Of a stretch of DNA of 64,000 nucleotides, positions 33,583-48,556 are shown in pieces. A program made the position numbers and the translations under genes. The stretch's first letter is position 1. The number at the start of each line of letters is the position of its first letter. The DNA is from Pipra filicauda (Eukaryota; Chordata; Aves; Passeriformes; Pipridae). The stretch covers positions 868,001 to 932,000 of the forward strand of contig NW_024104403.1 in the NCBI RefSeq assembly GCF_003945595.2, read 5' to 3'. A model generated the notes under the pieces. The model saw only the letters and a program-made list of their open reading frames with translations. It did no database searches and was not told the origin of the DNA.

Positions 33583-36119
33583 TCACTCGGTCTTTACCCA
33601 CTTTTGCAGGACAAGAAGGAAGCTCTGGATCTCCTCAGCAATTTATAGAGATAGGTAATGCGAATGAAGTGTACTATCTACAGGCAACATCAACCTTCCT
33701 TCAAGCCTATTTTTGATAAAAAATTACTATTTTCATGTGCAAGCAAGGTATGACCTCTTCTCTATGTCTGTTATTTGAGATTTTCTGAGATCATTTCAAG
33801 CAAACAAACAAAAAAAAAGGCAGCTAAATAATTTCTCAAACAGCAAAGACCTTAATTCTGAGCTTGTAAAAGAGCCTAAAACTACTGACAGTTGTGACTG
33901 AAGGAAATATACATTTTAGTGCTTTTCAAACTTAAATTGATGTGTAGTCCTGAAACAGTACTATATATCAAATGGCAGGTTGGAGACAGGGACTTGATTG
34001 TAAAATCAACATCTCAGTGCAGTTCCAGTAAATGCTAACAATATTTTCAGAAAGGTGCACAAACATATATGTACATTCACAGAGAAATTATACATAGGCA
34101 TTTTAAAGATGCCACTGCATCTTTAAAATAACTATTAATAATAGCATCTGATTAAAATCACCTTTACATACTCTGTAATTAAATACAATAACTATATGAT
34201 TATGTATAGATATCCACATGGAAATAGATAGATAGACATACAAATGTATTTACTAATATTCCTGTTCATATAAAGATTGGCAATTATATCAGAATATTTA
34301 AAAGGAAGGATATGCTCCTTTATCAGAGGATAAGACTGCAGTATTCCATCACCATGCTCTTTAACCAGCCAGTATACAGAAAAAGGAAATAACAGTGCAA
34401 GTAGAGTACTATAGACATTCCTCTAACATCCTTTTTCTTAAGTGTAAACTCTAGCTTTCCTGATTTGTTTACTAAAATGGTATCTTTAAGATTTAAAATT
34501 ACCTTAGAAACTCTTCTGGTTTGTGTCTTCACTTAAGAAAGTTATTCTTATCCTCAGGAATACTTGTTATAATCTATTTAAACATACTTCAAACTACATA
34601 ATCTATGACCTAACAGTTTGTTTTCTGAACTTTTATAAGAGGACAAATATCCATCATGAAGAATGCAAAGCACTCCCTCACAAGACCAAAGCAACAGTGC
34701 ATGAAATTGAACTCAAAAAGAGCCTCCATTCTGTGTGACTTCTTGGCTGACACAATTTAGATATTTATAGCTTTACGAATATGCCACTGGAGAAGAACTT
34801 GAAGCTTTTTCTAGCCAGGAAGGATTAATGAACTTGTGCACCTGGTAATTACAGCACTCCATCTTTCTCAAAGCCCTCACATTGCCTCAATGGCAGAAAC
34901 TGTAATGAAAAACCATTGAAAATATCAATCTGCAATTCCACAAGTCATTTAATTATTAAAATGTATAATCTCTGTTCATACTTTCTACGAACTATGCTAA
35001 CAGTGGTATGCAAAAAATCATACACAGATACTTTCTGCTTCATGTTATATACCTGGAACACCTAATTTAAAATGCAAATTCATTTGATATGAACTCAGGC
35101 TTTAACTTACTCTAGACTCCAATTAGAAAATGCATGGTAGTGACGGCTAAATACTTCCATAAGAAACAGCAGAAGGAAAATACCAGCCTGGGATAACACA
35201 TGCAATTCTAAGAAAATAAAAATTCCACAATATATTTCAGAAGAAGTTTACTAGCAAATAAACGTTTAAAGATTTTGGGAAAAAAAATCTGTACTTTTTT
35301 CTTTAAAACGGTTTTCTGAGTTATTGTTGAGTGGAAACTTTTTAAGAAGCATGTATGCTGCCACAAACATTTGTCTAATGTGCACACCACTAGAAGTCTA
35401 CAGGAGCGGGGGTGCTGTTTGTTTGTTAAAACAGTACCTGAATCAACTTGAAAAACACTGTGCACTTCATACTCTGAGATTAAAAAATTCTGAAAAAAAC
35501 TTGGAAAATATTGCAAAACATAAACCCCACTTCATCATCAAAGTAGTAAAAACCCAACTAGTCTATGAGCATCAATATTCGAATTTTCTCATGATATTCT
35601 GACATTTGTAAGCTGAAGCAGACAGACACATAAAGGGATGAAGTAGACCATTCAGAAGTAAAACAGCATTACTAATACAGGTTATTTTATGCAAAAAGCC
35701 TCAACTGCTTTACAAGTGAAAATAAATTTTAAAATACGTTTTATTTAAGTCCTTAGCTATTACAGCATTTCAATGAAAGTCAATTATAACCTAAATGCAC
35801 AGACATCTATATGGCTCTAAAAGTAGTCTTACAACAGATATTTAAGCACAGTATGAGATTTGAGCATTAAAAATGGCCTTTTATTGTTAAAACATACAGT
35901 TTCTTGGTGGATTATAGAAAAAGAAAAGGCTCCAATAGCGATAAGTGTGCATGAAATGCTCTCTCAAGAGTATTCAGGCAAACTGTCTGCAATAAGGGGA
36001 CTTCAAAAAGCAGCAAGACAAGAGATGTTCAAAGCACCTTGCAGTTTTGGGCTGCTGGCCTCTACTGCTGTTTTTAATACAGTTAGGTTTAACTTGGGAG
36101 CGGATAAATAATTGACAGA
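33583..36119. other. sequence without recognised genes or repeats
   Basis: AT-rich with short GATA-type runs near 34224. Around 34.74-35.0 kb it holds several homeodomain-like TAATTA words and a CACCTG E-box. Whether that marks a conserved enhancer cannot be judged from one sequence. Confidence 0.4.
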
Positions 36120-36660
36120 GGTATTTTCAGAAAGCTTTGATCGCCGCACCGTTTGTCACAAGCTCTAAAGTAGTCATTGCGATAACACTTAATCTGAGGC
36201 TTCTTATTTCAAGTACAAAAGCATCCCCTCCCACCTACTGCTCACAGACTCCTGCATCAGAACAGGAGACTTAAGATGCAGCCTGCACAGCACTAACACG
36301 CCACGCTCTCCAACAGCAGATTCCTTCTCCAGCACGCCTATTTTCGCTTCCTTACCTTTAAAAGGCCGTCCAGAACCTGCTAAGTTCCCCTAGACGGTTT
36401 TAGTTCAGAGCATCCAGCAGTGCATCCGCACAAAGCTTTGCCATTGCGAGTGTGAAGAGAAAGAGCTGCTGGGATGCTGAATGGCACATCAGCCAACTTT
36501 GTGTGTATCCGCGGCTCCCTGAAAAAGCTGGACTGAAATTCCCCTCGCCTGCGGATTGGATTCAACAACACAGTAACTGTGAGAGAGAGACTAAGGATTT
36601 AGAAGGAAAAGTGGGGGGGAGAAGAAGGGAAGAGCAAGGAAAAATCCTGTCCGTACTGGC
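36120..36660 (-). promoter_or_regulatory. promoter-like CpG-enriched block with possible first exon
   Basis: About 18 CpGs in 540 bases stand out from the surroundings. Read on the minus strand, a CCAAT box lies at 36559-36555. It is followed by GC-richer sequence with GCCGCGGATA and by a small ATG frame (CGCAATGG, then MAKLCADALLDALN and stop). A consensus donor (TTTTAAAG then GTAAGG) begins at 36355. The order CCAAT, short 5' leader with an upstream ORF, donor fits a non-coding first exon of about 100-140 bases. No initiator or TATA element is clear, and no downstream exon is identified. Confidence 0.3.
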
Positions 36661-39600
36661 TGTGAAACACAAGCTGCTCTTCTGAGTCCAACAAATACTT
36701 GCAAAACTACTCTTCTGTAATGTTTTGATTCCACTGTGTTCCATAGGAGGCCATCAGTCTAACAGCTGAGGTTTCAATATAGAATGTGTTAACTGTATGT
36801 CTCACTAATATATTAGGGAATAACATGAGCATTTTAGCCTTCATGTTACAATTATATAAAGACAGTGCAATACATGAATAAAACTAATTTTAGATCTAGT
36901 TAGACTACAATTTTACTAATTTTCTGAAGAATATTTTTGTACTAATTTGAATTCAACTAACTGTAAAAAAAAGTTTTCTTTCTTCCCTGTTACATACCGA
37001 TCTTGAAGTTCCCATATAATTGCTTCACCTGCATTACTTATCGAGTCCTTGTAGAAAATCTAACTATAACACCAATTCCTGGCTTTACACATTATGTGCT
37101 ACAGTCAGCCTACAATGCATCAGAGAGTTTGTGGAGACACTACTGGGCACATTACACCTTCTAAAATATTCTTCATCAGAACACTGCTTACTTCATCAGA
37201 ACACTATTCTGACGAATCTGTCTAAAATGAAATATTTTTATCTGTTATAGCTAGTGATGTACACATGATATGCAATCAAAACTAAACTTCGTGTATCTAG
37301 TATGTTCACCCTCTTCCTGCAAATTTGGCCTTTGTCATTTTAAGAATTAAGTTGAAGAATACATGCTTTATCATGCAGTCTTTCTGAGATCATAGTTGTG
37401 TACAAATTTATTTCCGTTTGCTGACAATGAAAATACCATTTTCTAGTGGCTCTACTGTTTTGGCACTGGTACAGAAATTTGAGGTTAGAAGCAGAAGTAA
37501 AAGTGCCAGGAAGATAAGAGGCCAGATGTACCACAGAGGTGATGACCTCATTTGGCAAAAAAAAAAAAATACTTTGGGTATATAGTTTAAATAGCACAGT
37601 TTATTTCAAGCAGTACCTATTTTTAGTGAGGTTGGGTGAGGAGGAATGCCTCTATCACCTCCAAGGTGGTTCCATTAAAAGTAAGACATAATAAAGGTCA
37701 AGCAGGAAAAAGGACCACCAAAGTAAAAGGCATGGCAATTTTCTCAACTATATCTATTCAGTGTAGTTTTTCTTCACAAACATTGTATCTGTCTAAACGT
37801 TAAGGAGTTCACATTCCAAATTGCATTACCAATTACGAGGCATTAAATTGGCCTGTATAGGTTTTTTGGCTCCTATTGACCTCATCAAACAGCTGTGATT
37901 TCTAAGCAATCAGTGTCTAATGAGTTTAGAAACAACAAACAGAAGTTAAAATGCCAGATGTATTTCATTTATCTTTAAAGAAAAAAACAAACTCTCTTAA
38001 GATGTACATCTCGAAAACTCTAATATGTACAAAATGTTCATTGGTTTTGCATTTTTTGCTAATGCGTGGAGGAATCATCCTCTAGTGACTGAAAAGGAAA
38101 AACAATACTTATGCTGTGCCTCTGTCTTTTTAATATAGTTAGTGCCTTATCAGCACTCAAACACACTCCTGTGAGCAGCTCTGGAAAACTAGCTAGAATG
38201 CTCAAATACCTTAGCTCTCTTTCAATCTTGCCTGATTTTATTGTCTTATAATGCAAACATCTGTAATGTACCAAAAATTATATTGCAAATTCTAAAACCA
38301 GGTAAAATCTGTGCACCTAATAAAAGGAACATCTCAGAGAAATAGCTGAAATGCACAATGTAGCTATTAATTGCAGAGGGAAAATGCTATACACCCATCA
38401 CTAGTAAATATCTTTAACGCTTACAGTATTGCAAGATTATTTTTCCTTAAGGTAGAAGATTTTTGTCAGTACTTGTTAAGGTTAGTTAAGATTACCAAAA
38501 TAGTAAATAAGTTACTAAACATTTAATTACGTTAACTGAAGGTTAGAATACAGGCTCATTGAAAGGGTTGTGAACAGAAGATAATTCTCAGCTGCAAGTT
38601 CAGGAATTAAAGTGTTTAGCATTTAAGGGCAGTCAGTCCATCATCATTTCTGTGCACAAAACTCACTGAATGCAAAAGAGCCCAACACTTTAAACGGTTT
38701 GTTTGTTTATGTTTAATGACTGTTTAAGTAAGCAGGAATCCAGAATTCATTATGTAGCTGTTATAGGAGGACAGTACTATTTCAGGAATGGTACTGCACA
38801 CGCATGTCATGTGCACCTAGCAGTCCCTTTTGTGTTCTACGCAGAAATATTGCATTCACATAACAAATATGCATTCACAGTTCCTTTTGACTGGAGTGAG
38901 TATACAAGCATCGAATTTTAAGAAATTTCATTGCAAAAAGATTCAGTTACTAATCCCATATACTAAAGTAGTTTTATTTTCATCCCTGACATCTTGCAGC
39001 CTTTCAGCAGAGCTAACACATCCCCATCTCCCCAGCCACAGTTCTTTCAGAAAGCCAGAGACATAGACCCTGGAGGGGGGGGCAGGGAGGCACTAAAATG
39101 ACCCTGTTGATTGCAGCTATGGGTGAGTTACACAGAGATAAAATGGTTTCTAAGTTATCTAAGATCGAGTGTGTGGAGAACAAATACTTTGACTTAGCAA
39201 ATGAATAGGAATTCAACAGAGACCTGGCTGTGTTTGCCATGAAGTCTCCTAAAACAGTTAGGCAGATGCATATTTAAACAGATGTAGATAATCCACAGCA
39301 GATTTCTAGATAATGTAGAAAACATCTCATCTGAATGTGGAAAAAAGCCCATCGGTGCAGAGGGTTCATTTTAGAGAGTTTTGTGGCCAGACAAACCCTG
39401 TAAGAGTTTCCTCTTTGCTCTTGGATCATCATTTAGAATAGTTCTGTAAGGAATGTACAGGTGATCTTGCCCTGATCACTGATACTTAAGTTTGTGACCA
39501 TACTGGAGATTCCTTTTTTCACATTCAACACAAGTCTGTAGTGTGATGGGTAGCCAAGGGCAGGAGAAGTCAAGGATAAAGAGTGGCTTAAGTTAAAAGC

Positions 39601-42600
39601 AGTGAATGTTACTAAATGAGATTGCCAGATCTATAAGCTTTGAAATTTTTGATTCACTGTCCTGCTGAGCCTGAGAGCTTTTGGTCAGACAAGTATCATA
39701 ATAGGAATGCAGAAGAAAAAATAATTTCAGCAGCATTAAAAGGACTGTATCTCAAAGAAAGCACTCATTTTTTTGCAAAACCAGCACAGAACTATAAGGC
39801 AGACACTTTATAGGTATTACATTTGTCTAAGTTATTTGCAGGAGGTATTAAGAATTCACAGGTAAAGGAGACATAGATGATCTACAAAAGGTTCCTTTCT
39901 ATTACCAGTTCTCTATTCTTCCTGCTAAAAATACTACCATTTTAGCTTTAAGGCACTCTTGTCATTACTTAACTTGGCCAAAGATTCTTGAAAACAGAAA
40001 TTGTACAAAAGATGCAGTCACACCTGAAGCTGGTATAGTTTATAGGTTCCTGTGGCACCTAGGATGGAAGGAATTTTAATGTTACCATTGAGAATTCTAC
40101 AACTCTCACGGCTCATGGTATTCTTTATCCTTTATCCTTTTAGAACTTAAATCCATGTTTCCTACTTTCCATGACTGTGACAGAATTCAGGAGTTAGCAT
40201 TGTTAGGGGAAAAGGCCCTGCTGCTGCAGTACAAAATCAAGTCTTGCAAGTATTACAAGGACACAAGCAGGAATAAAAAAATTATATTAAGAGCAAAAGA
40301 ATAGAAAGGATAACCTTCAGTTAGCCCTGAAAAAGTGAGCACCCCCACACAGCACTGGTCCTTGTTCAGCATTGTATAATACACACATCTGCAGGAGGTA
40401 GTGATTCTCCCTCCCTCCCATGTGTGCCAAGCAAACTAAGGAAGCAAGATCCTTTTTATTTGCTTTTTTTACAGACTGGTTACCTACTGTGAAGTAGATA
40501 TTTCCAGTTTCCAACTATTAGGCAAGAAAAAGTCTAGTTATAATCCATCATAGGCTTTGCTGACAGTGCAAGTTTTTCTGAACCTCGAGCAGGAGGTGCT
40601 GTAGAGGAACAGGATTTATAATGAAGTCCTGATTTACTAACCCTGACTCCTGTTTTCATCTTGTTCGTTCTAAGTCACTTTTGTGTGGAAGAAAGTCAAC
40701 AGGCTCAACCACAGGCTTTATACACCAGCCTTTAAAGCTACACCCATATCTACCAGATGTATCAGATAATCCAGATGACCTTAGAGACTTACTAGATAAC
40801 ATAAAAAAAAAAAGTGCTTACATTACACGGAATTTTGCTTTGTACCATTGGACAAGAACCATTCCATGGTTTCACTACGCTAGGTTTGAAATAATTGTAT
40901 AATAGGTGAGATATTCTGCAGGTGTTCATGAAGTTGAAATAAAGCAAAAAACTAAAAAACTCTCATGGGAGAACTGTCTTGTTAAGTCACTCACGGAAAA
41001 GTACAATTTGTTTTGTGATTTCGCCTTTCAGTTTTCTTTCTAAATAGCAAAGGTTTCAAGCAAGCTGAGTTTCCTTACTGTCAGGGAAAATGGCTTATTT
41101 TACAGGTGCATAATTTTCTTACAAGTTATATTAAAAAGAGTATATTAAAGTATATTAGCATAACCTACTCATAATATTAGTTATTAGCAAAGTTCTAAAG
41201 GGACAGATATGTTAGAAATTCCTTAACACTGATGACATCAAAGTTGAACACAGAAAGGAGTGGAAACTGCTCTTTCACCTATAACAAAAATTACTGCCTG
41301 TAACTGCAACGGCACCCGCTGTGCTATCAGCACTGCAGATCTTTCTGCCAATATACTGCCTGTTCCTTCTGATGTGGCTGCCATCCCCTGTCTTCAGCCC
41401 TTGGCATGTGCACAGATTACTTCTAGATGTAATAGTGAGTTTATTTATCTCAAAATTTTGCTTTGACATCTGAAAAATAATACAGCGATATCGTACAACA
41501 TTTTCTCTTTCCAGGCAAATTCTTAAATTTGCCAGAAGCCTGGGTATGGGGTCCTACAGATTGCAAAGGGCACAGGAATGCCCTGGTCGTGGTCTCTCTG
41601 TATCACCAGTACTGGTCACCTGCCTTATTGCCTGATGAAGTGACTGTTCACCTGACAGTTATTAGGGAGGAGAAGTTAACAGAATTCTCATCCTGTAGTT
41701 CACATCATCACAGTCAGTTGTACTGGGCTTGTCCACACAAGGACATCAAATATGAGATCTTATAGATGAATAAATTTTTAGCAAAAAATTTATTAAAAGA
41801 TGGTAATTTGCCATTACAATAATTGCTTTATCCTTATCACCCAACAAACATAAAAAAGCTTCATTCTTATCTTTGAATTATAATTTTCATTATTACAGTT
41901 GAGAAAAAAATGTGAATAATTGTTTCGTGTTGAGTATTTTTAGACCAATTGTCATACGTATTGAAGAAAATTATTAAGTGCATTCTAGGAAGGTTGTCAG
42001 CTACATTAAACACCCTAAATAGTTCCAGTAGCTCTACTATATAAATCAGCTTACCACTGAAAAGCACATTTTAAAACTAATATTTGATTTTGCTCTTTCT
42101 GCACATCTTGTGGTTCTATTCAAGATGAAATTTAGCATGAGAAATTGTCCTGTGATGAAAAAGAGCATCACTCAAAGTGTGCACACCAGTTAGAAAGATG
42201 AAATTATTCTACTTCAAAGAAATGCATGTTCTATTTAGACTTGTATTTTATCACACTGGGTTTGGATCTTAAATATTCATTTTGATTATGTATTATTTCA
42301 TTTTGATTTATTCTCTCATTAATTCACTCCTATAGTAATGTGATCAACTTCAATGGATATATTTAAACTGTTACATATATCTTATCTTTTTATGCTACAC
42401 CAAATTCTTCCATCAAAATAGTTAATTAAGGAAGAAAATCAAATTTTTCTTAATCTCACAGTAATGCATAATTTTTTCCTTGAAAAAAATACAACTTAAT
42501 TATGAAAATGAATCCATAAATTATATGAAGACATGTGGGTAATATTAGAAATGAGTATAGTAAATGAAAAGTCGACACAGTATTCATGTTTGATTTAATA

Positions 42601-45600
42601 CATCAAAACTGAAGCAAGAGTGTGTCTAGAGAGCTCACTGGTCATATCATTTGACAGATATATAACGAGTGTTGGTAAGAAGATAAAATGAGATATATCT
42701 GTTTTTCTACTAAATGTTTTTTGAAGTCTGTTTATTGTTTGTATTCATTTTGATGTCTCAGTTACAAAAGCAGTGTAGTACAAAAGGACTTGAGACCTCC
42801 ATATTTTCTCTCCTCAACAAGATTGTTTTTTTCTGAGACTTAAGGCAGAATCAGTTAGTCTATTCCTGATTTTCAAAGAATCTAAAGGAGTCAAGTTCTC
42901 TTATCTCAGTGAAATTGATGATCCTTTGGCCCCTTGTTTCTCAGATGACTTTGAAAATCCTATGTCCTTTCCCGGATTATCCATCTATTGAAGAGAACAT
43001 AAAATTTTCTTATCTGAGTATCCAACATGAAAAATGTGCACACATTGCTTCAAGATGATAGTAATGTGAATGTGATCATAGGGAATCATGAGCTAAGATT
43101 CACAAATAAGGCAATGATAATTTAACTGCCTCCTAGCAGAAAGTAAGATTGCTTTAAAAAGTTGCTTTTTTATTAGCAAAAAGGGAGGACAGTACAAGGC
43201 TTAAAGTAAATACAATGCCATTCAAATTAATTACAGATAGTTAAGTCACTGAAGGCAATTTTTTTTTCCTCTTTTCTTCCTTCTGGTTCTTTTCTGACTC
43301 AGTCACCAACAACAGCAACAAGACAGTAAAAGCAGCTACAGGAACTTCACATTTTCAGGCACAGAAAGTACCATCTTATTCTATTTGTGTCACAGCTGTG
43401 GCCAGTGTGACAAGCTGGAATATTACAAGGACGGGTCACTACTGAAAAGTGGTATTTCATATCACAAATCAAAAAATTGTTAAACAAAAGACAGCCCATA
43501 CTTAGTAACTCCCACTTCTGTTCTCAGTTTAATTAAATTACATATTGACAGAGAATTCCAGGCATGGCTAGTGCAAACTATTTTTTAATACTTGAAAAGA
43601 TCAATCATTGACAATAGTTGAATCTATCAGTTAAAAAAACCCAAGGCTTCTGCTAAAGTGTTTACTGTTATTGTATATAGATTTCTTAGAGAGTAATGAT
43701 AACATTTATCAGTTTCTGTATATGGAATCTTTGCTGCCTCCTTCTAATGAAATAAACGTCAGCTACATTTTAATTTTTCCCCAAAAACTGAAATAAAATA
43801 AACAGGATATTCTAGCAATTTATTAACAAAGGCAACTAATTGCTTTGTTATTGTATGTTCTTTATTACTTATCAAAGCTTGGAATTGGGCTTGAGAAGGT
43901 ATATGTATAATAACAAAATAAAATTATTGTGTATTGTGTTAATATTATGAAGGTGAATAAAAAGAGATAGCATCTCAATTGAATAAATTAATTGTTGCAG
44001 GTTTGAACAGAAGTCATAATAGGGAGAGAACACTGCCACAGTTTGGCTAGATAATACAGTTGCAGATAATAGACAGTTTTATCCATCTCAGAAAAGCTGT
44101 AGAAGAGTCATTGAGCACCTTCAAGGTCAAACATAAACTTGACATCGTATTGCTTATACTGCAATGTCAGAAAATGATACATTGCAGTTATAAATTTATT
44201 AGTGTGAATAAAACCTTATATGCTATTTGCATTTTGAAAGCAATATGGAAGCATTAACTCCTAAATCCTCAAAATACCCCAGAAAGATTTTTAGGTATCA
44301 TACAGTAGAACTGATCATGGAATTAAAATAAGAGGAAAAAATTAAATTCACAGTTATAGAAAAAGCCAAACAGAAACAAAATTAGATTAAATATTTTCCA
44401 TATTTCTTACGTATATGCAGTCCATAACAACACATTGAAAATTTTCCATTATATCAGAACAGCAAAAGAAGAAACTGGATGGCTAGATAAATTCCAGAAA
44501 CCTTGAGATCTGCTGTTACTGAAAACAACTTCACAACTTTTACACGAAGAAGTAAAGACATCAATGAGGACCATAAAATTATATTTAGAATTGACTTATT
44601 ATTCAGCTGAAGATCTCTGTTCTTTTACACTGAAACATCGCTGTTTTCAGACTTACTTTAACTTTTCCATTGCCCTAGACCTTATATAATCAGAAGTCAG
44701 TAGTCATCTACGAACCGTTTTGCACTATACAATGCAGAAAGTTTTTAACAAAGTAAAAATATTGGTGGAAAAGGCAAAACTGGATTCATTTGGGAAAACT
44801 CAAAACTTTTCGCACCTTCTCTGATGGCACAGAAAAGCTGATGCAGACATCCCTTTCATGCAATGTAATCACAACTTATTAACTCTGCCCCAGTTACATC
44901 AGAACTAGCTCTGTAATATTAAAACTACCAAGGCAAAAACTACCACCAAGCAGTCATTTGGATCACATTTCTTCTACTCACTACTTACTTGTTATAATTG
45001 CAACAGACTTTAAACCTTGTTAAATTAATATTTTAAAAATTTGTCAGCTATTTTTATGATGACTGCACTACACAGTAATTAGCACTTTAATACCTTTTTT
45101 GAAGGAAAATTGTGAGTAATCTAAAGTCCATGTCAAGTATGTATCATGTACAGCCATGCTTCTTTTGTGTGAATATAAAAGTGCCATTGTCTTGAGCATA
45201 AAGTGTAACCATAAAGCTCTCTGACCTTAGTCCATCTAGTTAGCTGATCTTTTTGACATTTGAAACGTATAGAAGGTTTCAAGCAGCAAATATTATGGAT
45301 CTCCAGTCTGGAGGGAAGTAGCTGTTTTAATTTAATTATGTGTTAAAAAATGTATGTCTTAAATTGATTTTTTTCTCTCTTTTCTTCTTTTTTTTTTTCC
45401 TCATCAGGGCACTTCACATTAGATAAATATAAACAGGTTTATAAAATTAGAGTGTTACTTCCAGAATAACAAAAACAAAAGATAAAGTCTGTTTCTGTCC
45501 TCAGGTTTGGTTTGGATGAAACACTCACTGGGACTGACGCAGACCTGGTTAGTGGGAGGTCTTTTCTTCTCAAAACGAAGTATTATAAAAAGGATAAAAT

Positions 45601-48556
45601 ATAAGAAATCAAACAGGTTTCAGTGTCAGTTGCTGCTGCAGACTATAAAAACAAATACTTTAAAAGACCATTTAGTATTAGAATTTGAAAAATAAAAAAA
45701 AGGAAAATTTAAAATACTTGCATTCTGCCTTGCTTTTTCACACTCCTTTCCTGAGCATGTTAGTGTCTTTATAGCATAGTCAAATACTGTGCTTTGATCA
45801 CCTATTCCACCTGCAGAAAATTTATGAATCACTCATTTAAAATGGATAGCTTCCATCAACCAGAAATAATAAAATTTGTTTGCTGACTTACTACATAGAC
45901 TCTGTGAGGAAAAAAAGAAAATCCAGGTTCAGCCATTCAAGCTGAAGCTATGGCTTCAACAGGCATAGATCTATATGAATTAGGGCTACCTGAAAAGCCA
46001 AAGTTCAATTAACTGCACCTAATAATTAGATTGTGTGTAATTCTTCATTTCACAAAATATTTGGCATCCAGTCCCACAGGAGCAGTATGTAGGAAAACTG
46101 TGGAGGGATCTTTCTGACCTTCAGATGGGAAAACAGCAATTTCCAGCTGACAGGGTTAATTTAAGAAAGAAGAAAATCTGGACTTGTAATGCAATTTCTG
46201 CCTTGTCATTCAAGTACTCATATCTCACACCCTTTCTGGAGGTAGTGCTAACTGAAGGATGCAGTTTTGCACATAACAGGAAAATTTTTCCCTCATTAGG
46301 AGTAGATTGACCGTGATCCAGGCAATTATTAAAAGAAAAAAAAAAAGAAAACCAAACTAAAACCTTTTATATGGTAACATTACTCTCATAGTGGAGTGAT
46401 ACTGAAAAAAAAAAAAAGCAATAGTTGTCTCTGTAGTACCAATTCCCTGAACAAACTCTTAAATACAATTTCTTTTTTTACTGGAAAAGCTGGGCAGTGT
46501 ACAGACATTGGTCATTCTGAATAAGTTAGGCTGAGAAGTAAAAATAAAATCCAAAATTTATCCCTGAGGTTTTATATGTACACATAATTGTTGAAAGTGT
46601 CTTAGATTTTGTTGTTCTTCACAACCATTAAATTTGTTTGAGAGTAGGAGTTCCATGCTCACATTCATTGTACCGTGGTCACAATCACATTCTGTAAATT
46701 TTCTTCAAAATTATCCCTTCTAAGTGGTAGTCATCATTCCTACTACCAACTTTACTGGCAGTAGGTATCTGTGTTTCCATTAAATTGAAGATGCTTCAGG
46801 AACTGTATTAAACTTGACCTTTTTTTTTTTTTTTTGGCTCTCTAAATGAATATCTAATGGTAAATATTGCCCACAGGGGATAAAGGATGTTTTTTTCTTT
46901 TTTTTTTTTCCTCTTAATGTCAATAGTTTACTACTTCCATCACTGCAGACCTACCCTATGAGTCTGTAAGACCAAATGATAACAACCAAGGCTGAGGAAA
47001 AAGAAAAAAAGAGAGAAAATAAAAAAAAAAACACACATAATCATCCATCTGTCAAGCTTTAGAATTCAATGAGGATGATAGAATGGAAATAAATTATGTC
47101 TACTACCAGTTTTTCTGTCAAAGTCCTGCTTTGCTTAGCCCTGATTATTTGAAACTAAAATACAAGAGGTGGAGCCTGACCCAAAGTTAATACTTCCTTT
47201 ATGGATGGCTGCTATGATTATGGCAAAAGAGTTCCTGAAACTTTTGCAAAGAAACCTAATGGTATCTCTTCCAAAAGTCCATGTCTTTTCTTTTAAACTT
47301 CAGGTAACTCACTTGTTCTGAAACTGCAAAATACCATTCACGGTAGAAATAGATTTTTCTAGGAGAATGTAGAAAGATAAGATGAAAAGGCAAATCTGAC
47401 AATGGACTTACTCTAATGTTCACTTCTTCAGAGGTGTGTTTTCTTACCATATGTGACTAATCCATTGCAAAATCATCTGTTTGTCTTTCCATGGAGACTC
47501 ACTTTTATGAAGTGCTATGATTTAAAACGTTTCAGCATTACTGTTTAGCTGGCAAACCTCTTTCAAAAACATAAACAATAAATGTAACCTCTGTGGAAAA
47601 ATCCCCTACTTTTGTTTGAAAAAATCTCAGTTCTACATTTTATCTTATGAGCTTTTCTTCATGGACCATGTGTTTGTTAAATTGAAAGAGGCTACATTAG
47701 CATTACTGACCACAATAGTAATTTATGGAAGTACATGGATGAGTTGTGGTGAGAGATGACAGTTCATATTTTACCTAAGTACTTTCATGCCCAGTGGAAC
47801 ATAGGATTCAGTCTCTGAAAACTCTGCTCATCCAGAGTAGGATAGATAGTGATCAGACAACTAGAAAAACTTGTGTCAGATGAAAATGGTACATCTTGAC
47901 ATCTCACTTATGAGTGCATATGCAGAAACCTTATAAAAGAAGGCCTGGGTTGAAGGAAAATACAAAACCAAAATAAGAGTGCTAAGAGCCCATATGTACT
48001 GCCTGTATGTGCAATCACATTCACTCAGAGCTCTACTACAACCATCTTCTGGAACAATGAAGCAGAAGTGGTAGCAATACATGGCAACTAGCAACCAAAT
48101 GTGGCAACAGTAAGTGTAAGTAGGCATGCTGACATATTGCAGCAACTGCAAATGACAGCCCAACAATTTTGGTAGCTTTTGCATTTTTCAGGAGATTTTT
48201 CTGCTTGGAATATCTCATTTGAACTAACATTTATGTCAACTTCAACTGTTTGGAGTTTTGTTAGGGAATGCATTTGATTTAAAATAAAAATTGTCTTTCC
48301 TAGAATTTCCCAGTTATGGGAGATTTTACTTGTCTCTTTCTGGACTAAAGTTCTAGGGATGCTGTTGCATTGCTATGAGGAAAGAGAGATACTAAGGTGC
48401 TTCCTCAAAGGTGCATTGTCCTAACTTTCAAATCAATTAGACATTCATGTGAATGTTGAAACACACTGAAATTCTAGCAAAAAGTCAAACATTTGAACAT
48501 AGTATATTGTTATACTTTAAGAAACTATTTCCACATCATCATCTTTCTAAACTAAC
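36661..48556. other. long repeat-poor, gene-poor stretch
   Basis: Nearly 12 kb has no recognisable CR1 or other transposon and no convincing exon. Only a 20-bp tandem duplication at 37171-37210 and homopolymer tracts (for example T16 at 46820-46835) stand out. Open frames at 40681-40902 and 41260-41466 have somewhat balanced composition, but I recognise neither. The absence of insertions over this length may reflect age, constraint or chance. Confidence 0.45.
37171..37210 (+). repeat. 20-bp direct tandem duplication
   Basis: CTTCATCAGAACACT is repeated exactly, with unit starts at 37171 and 37191. The last five bases of each unit differ. Confidence 0.8.

Noticed and set aside
34740..35000. 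Cluster of homeodomain-like TAATTA words and an E-box, resembling an enhancer
   Set aside because: Such words are frequent in AT-rich DNA, and conservation cannot be judged from one sequence.
41260..41466. 68-codon + frame with Cys/Thr-rich peptide
   Set aside because: Better composed than most, but no splice sites that preserve the frame and no family recognised.
43397..43421. TGTCACA...TGTGACA inverted repeat
   Set aside because: Short arms and no associated feature; consistent with chance.
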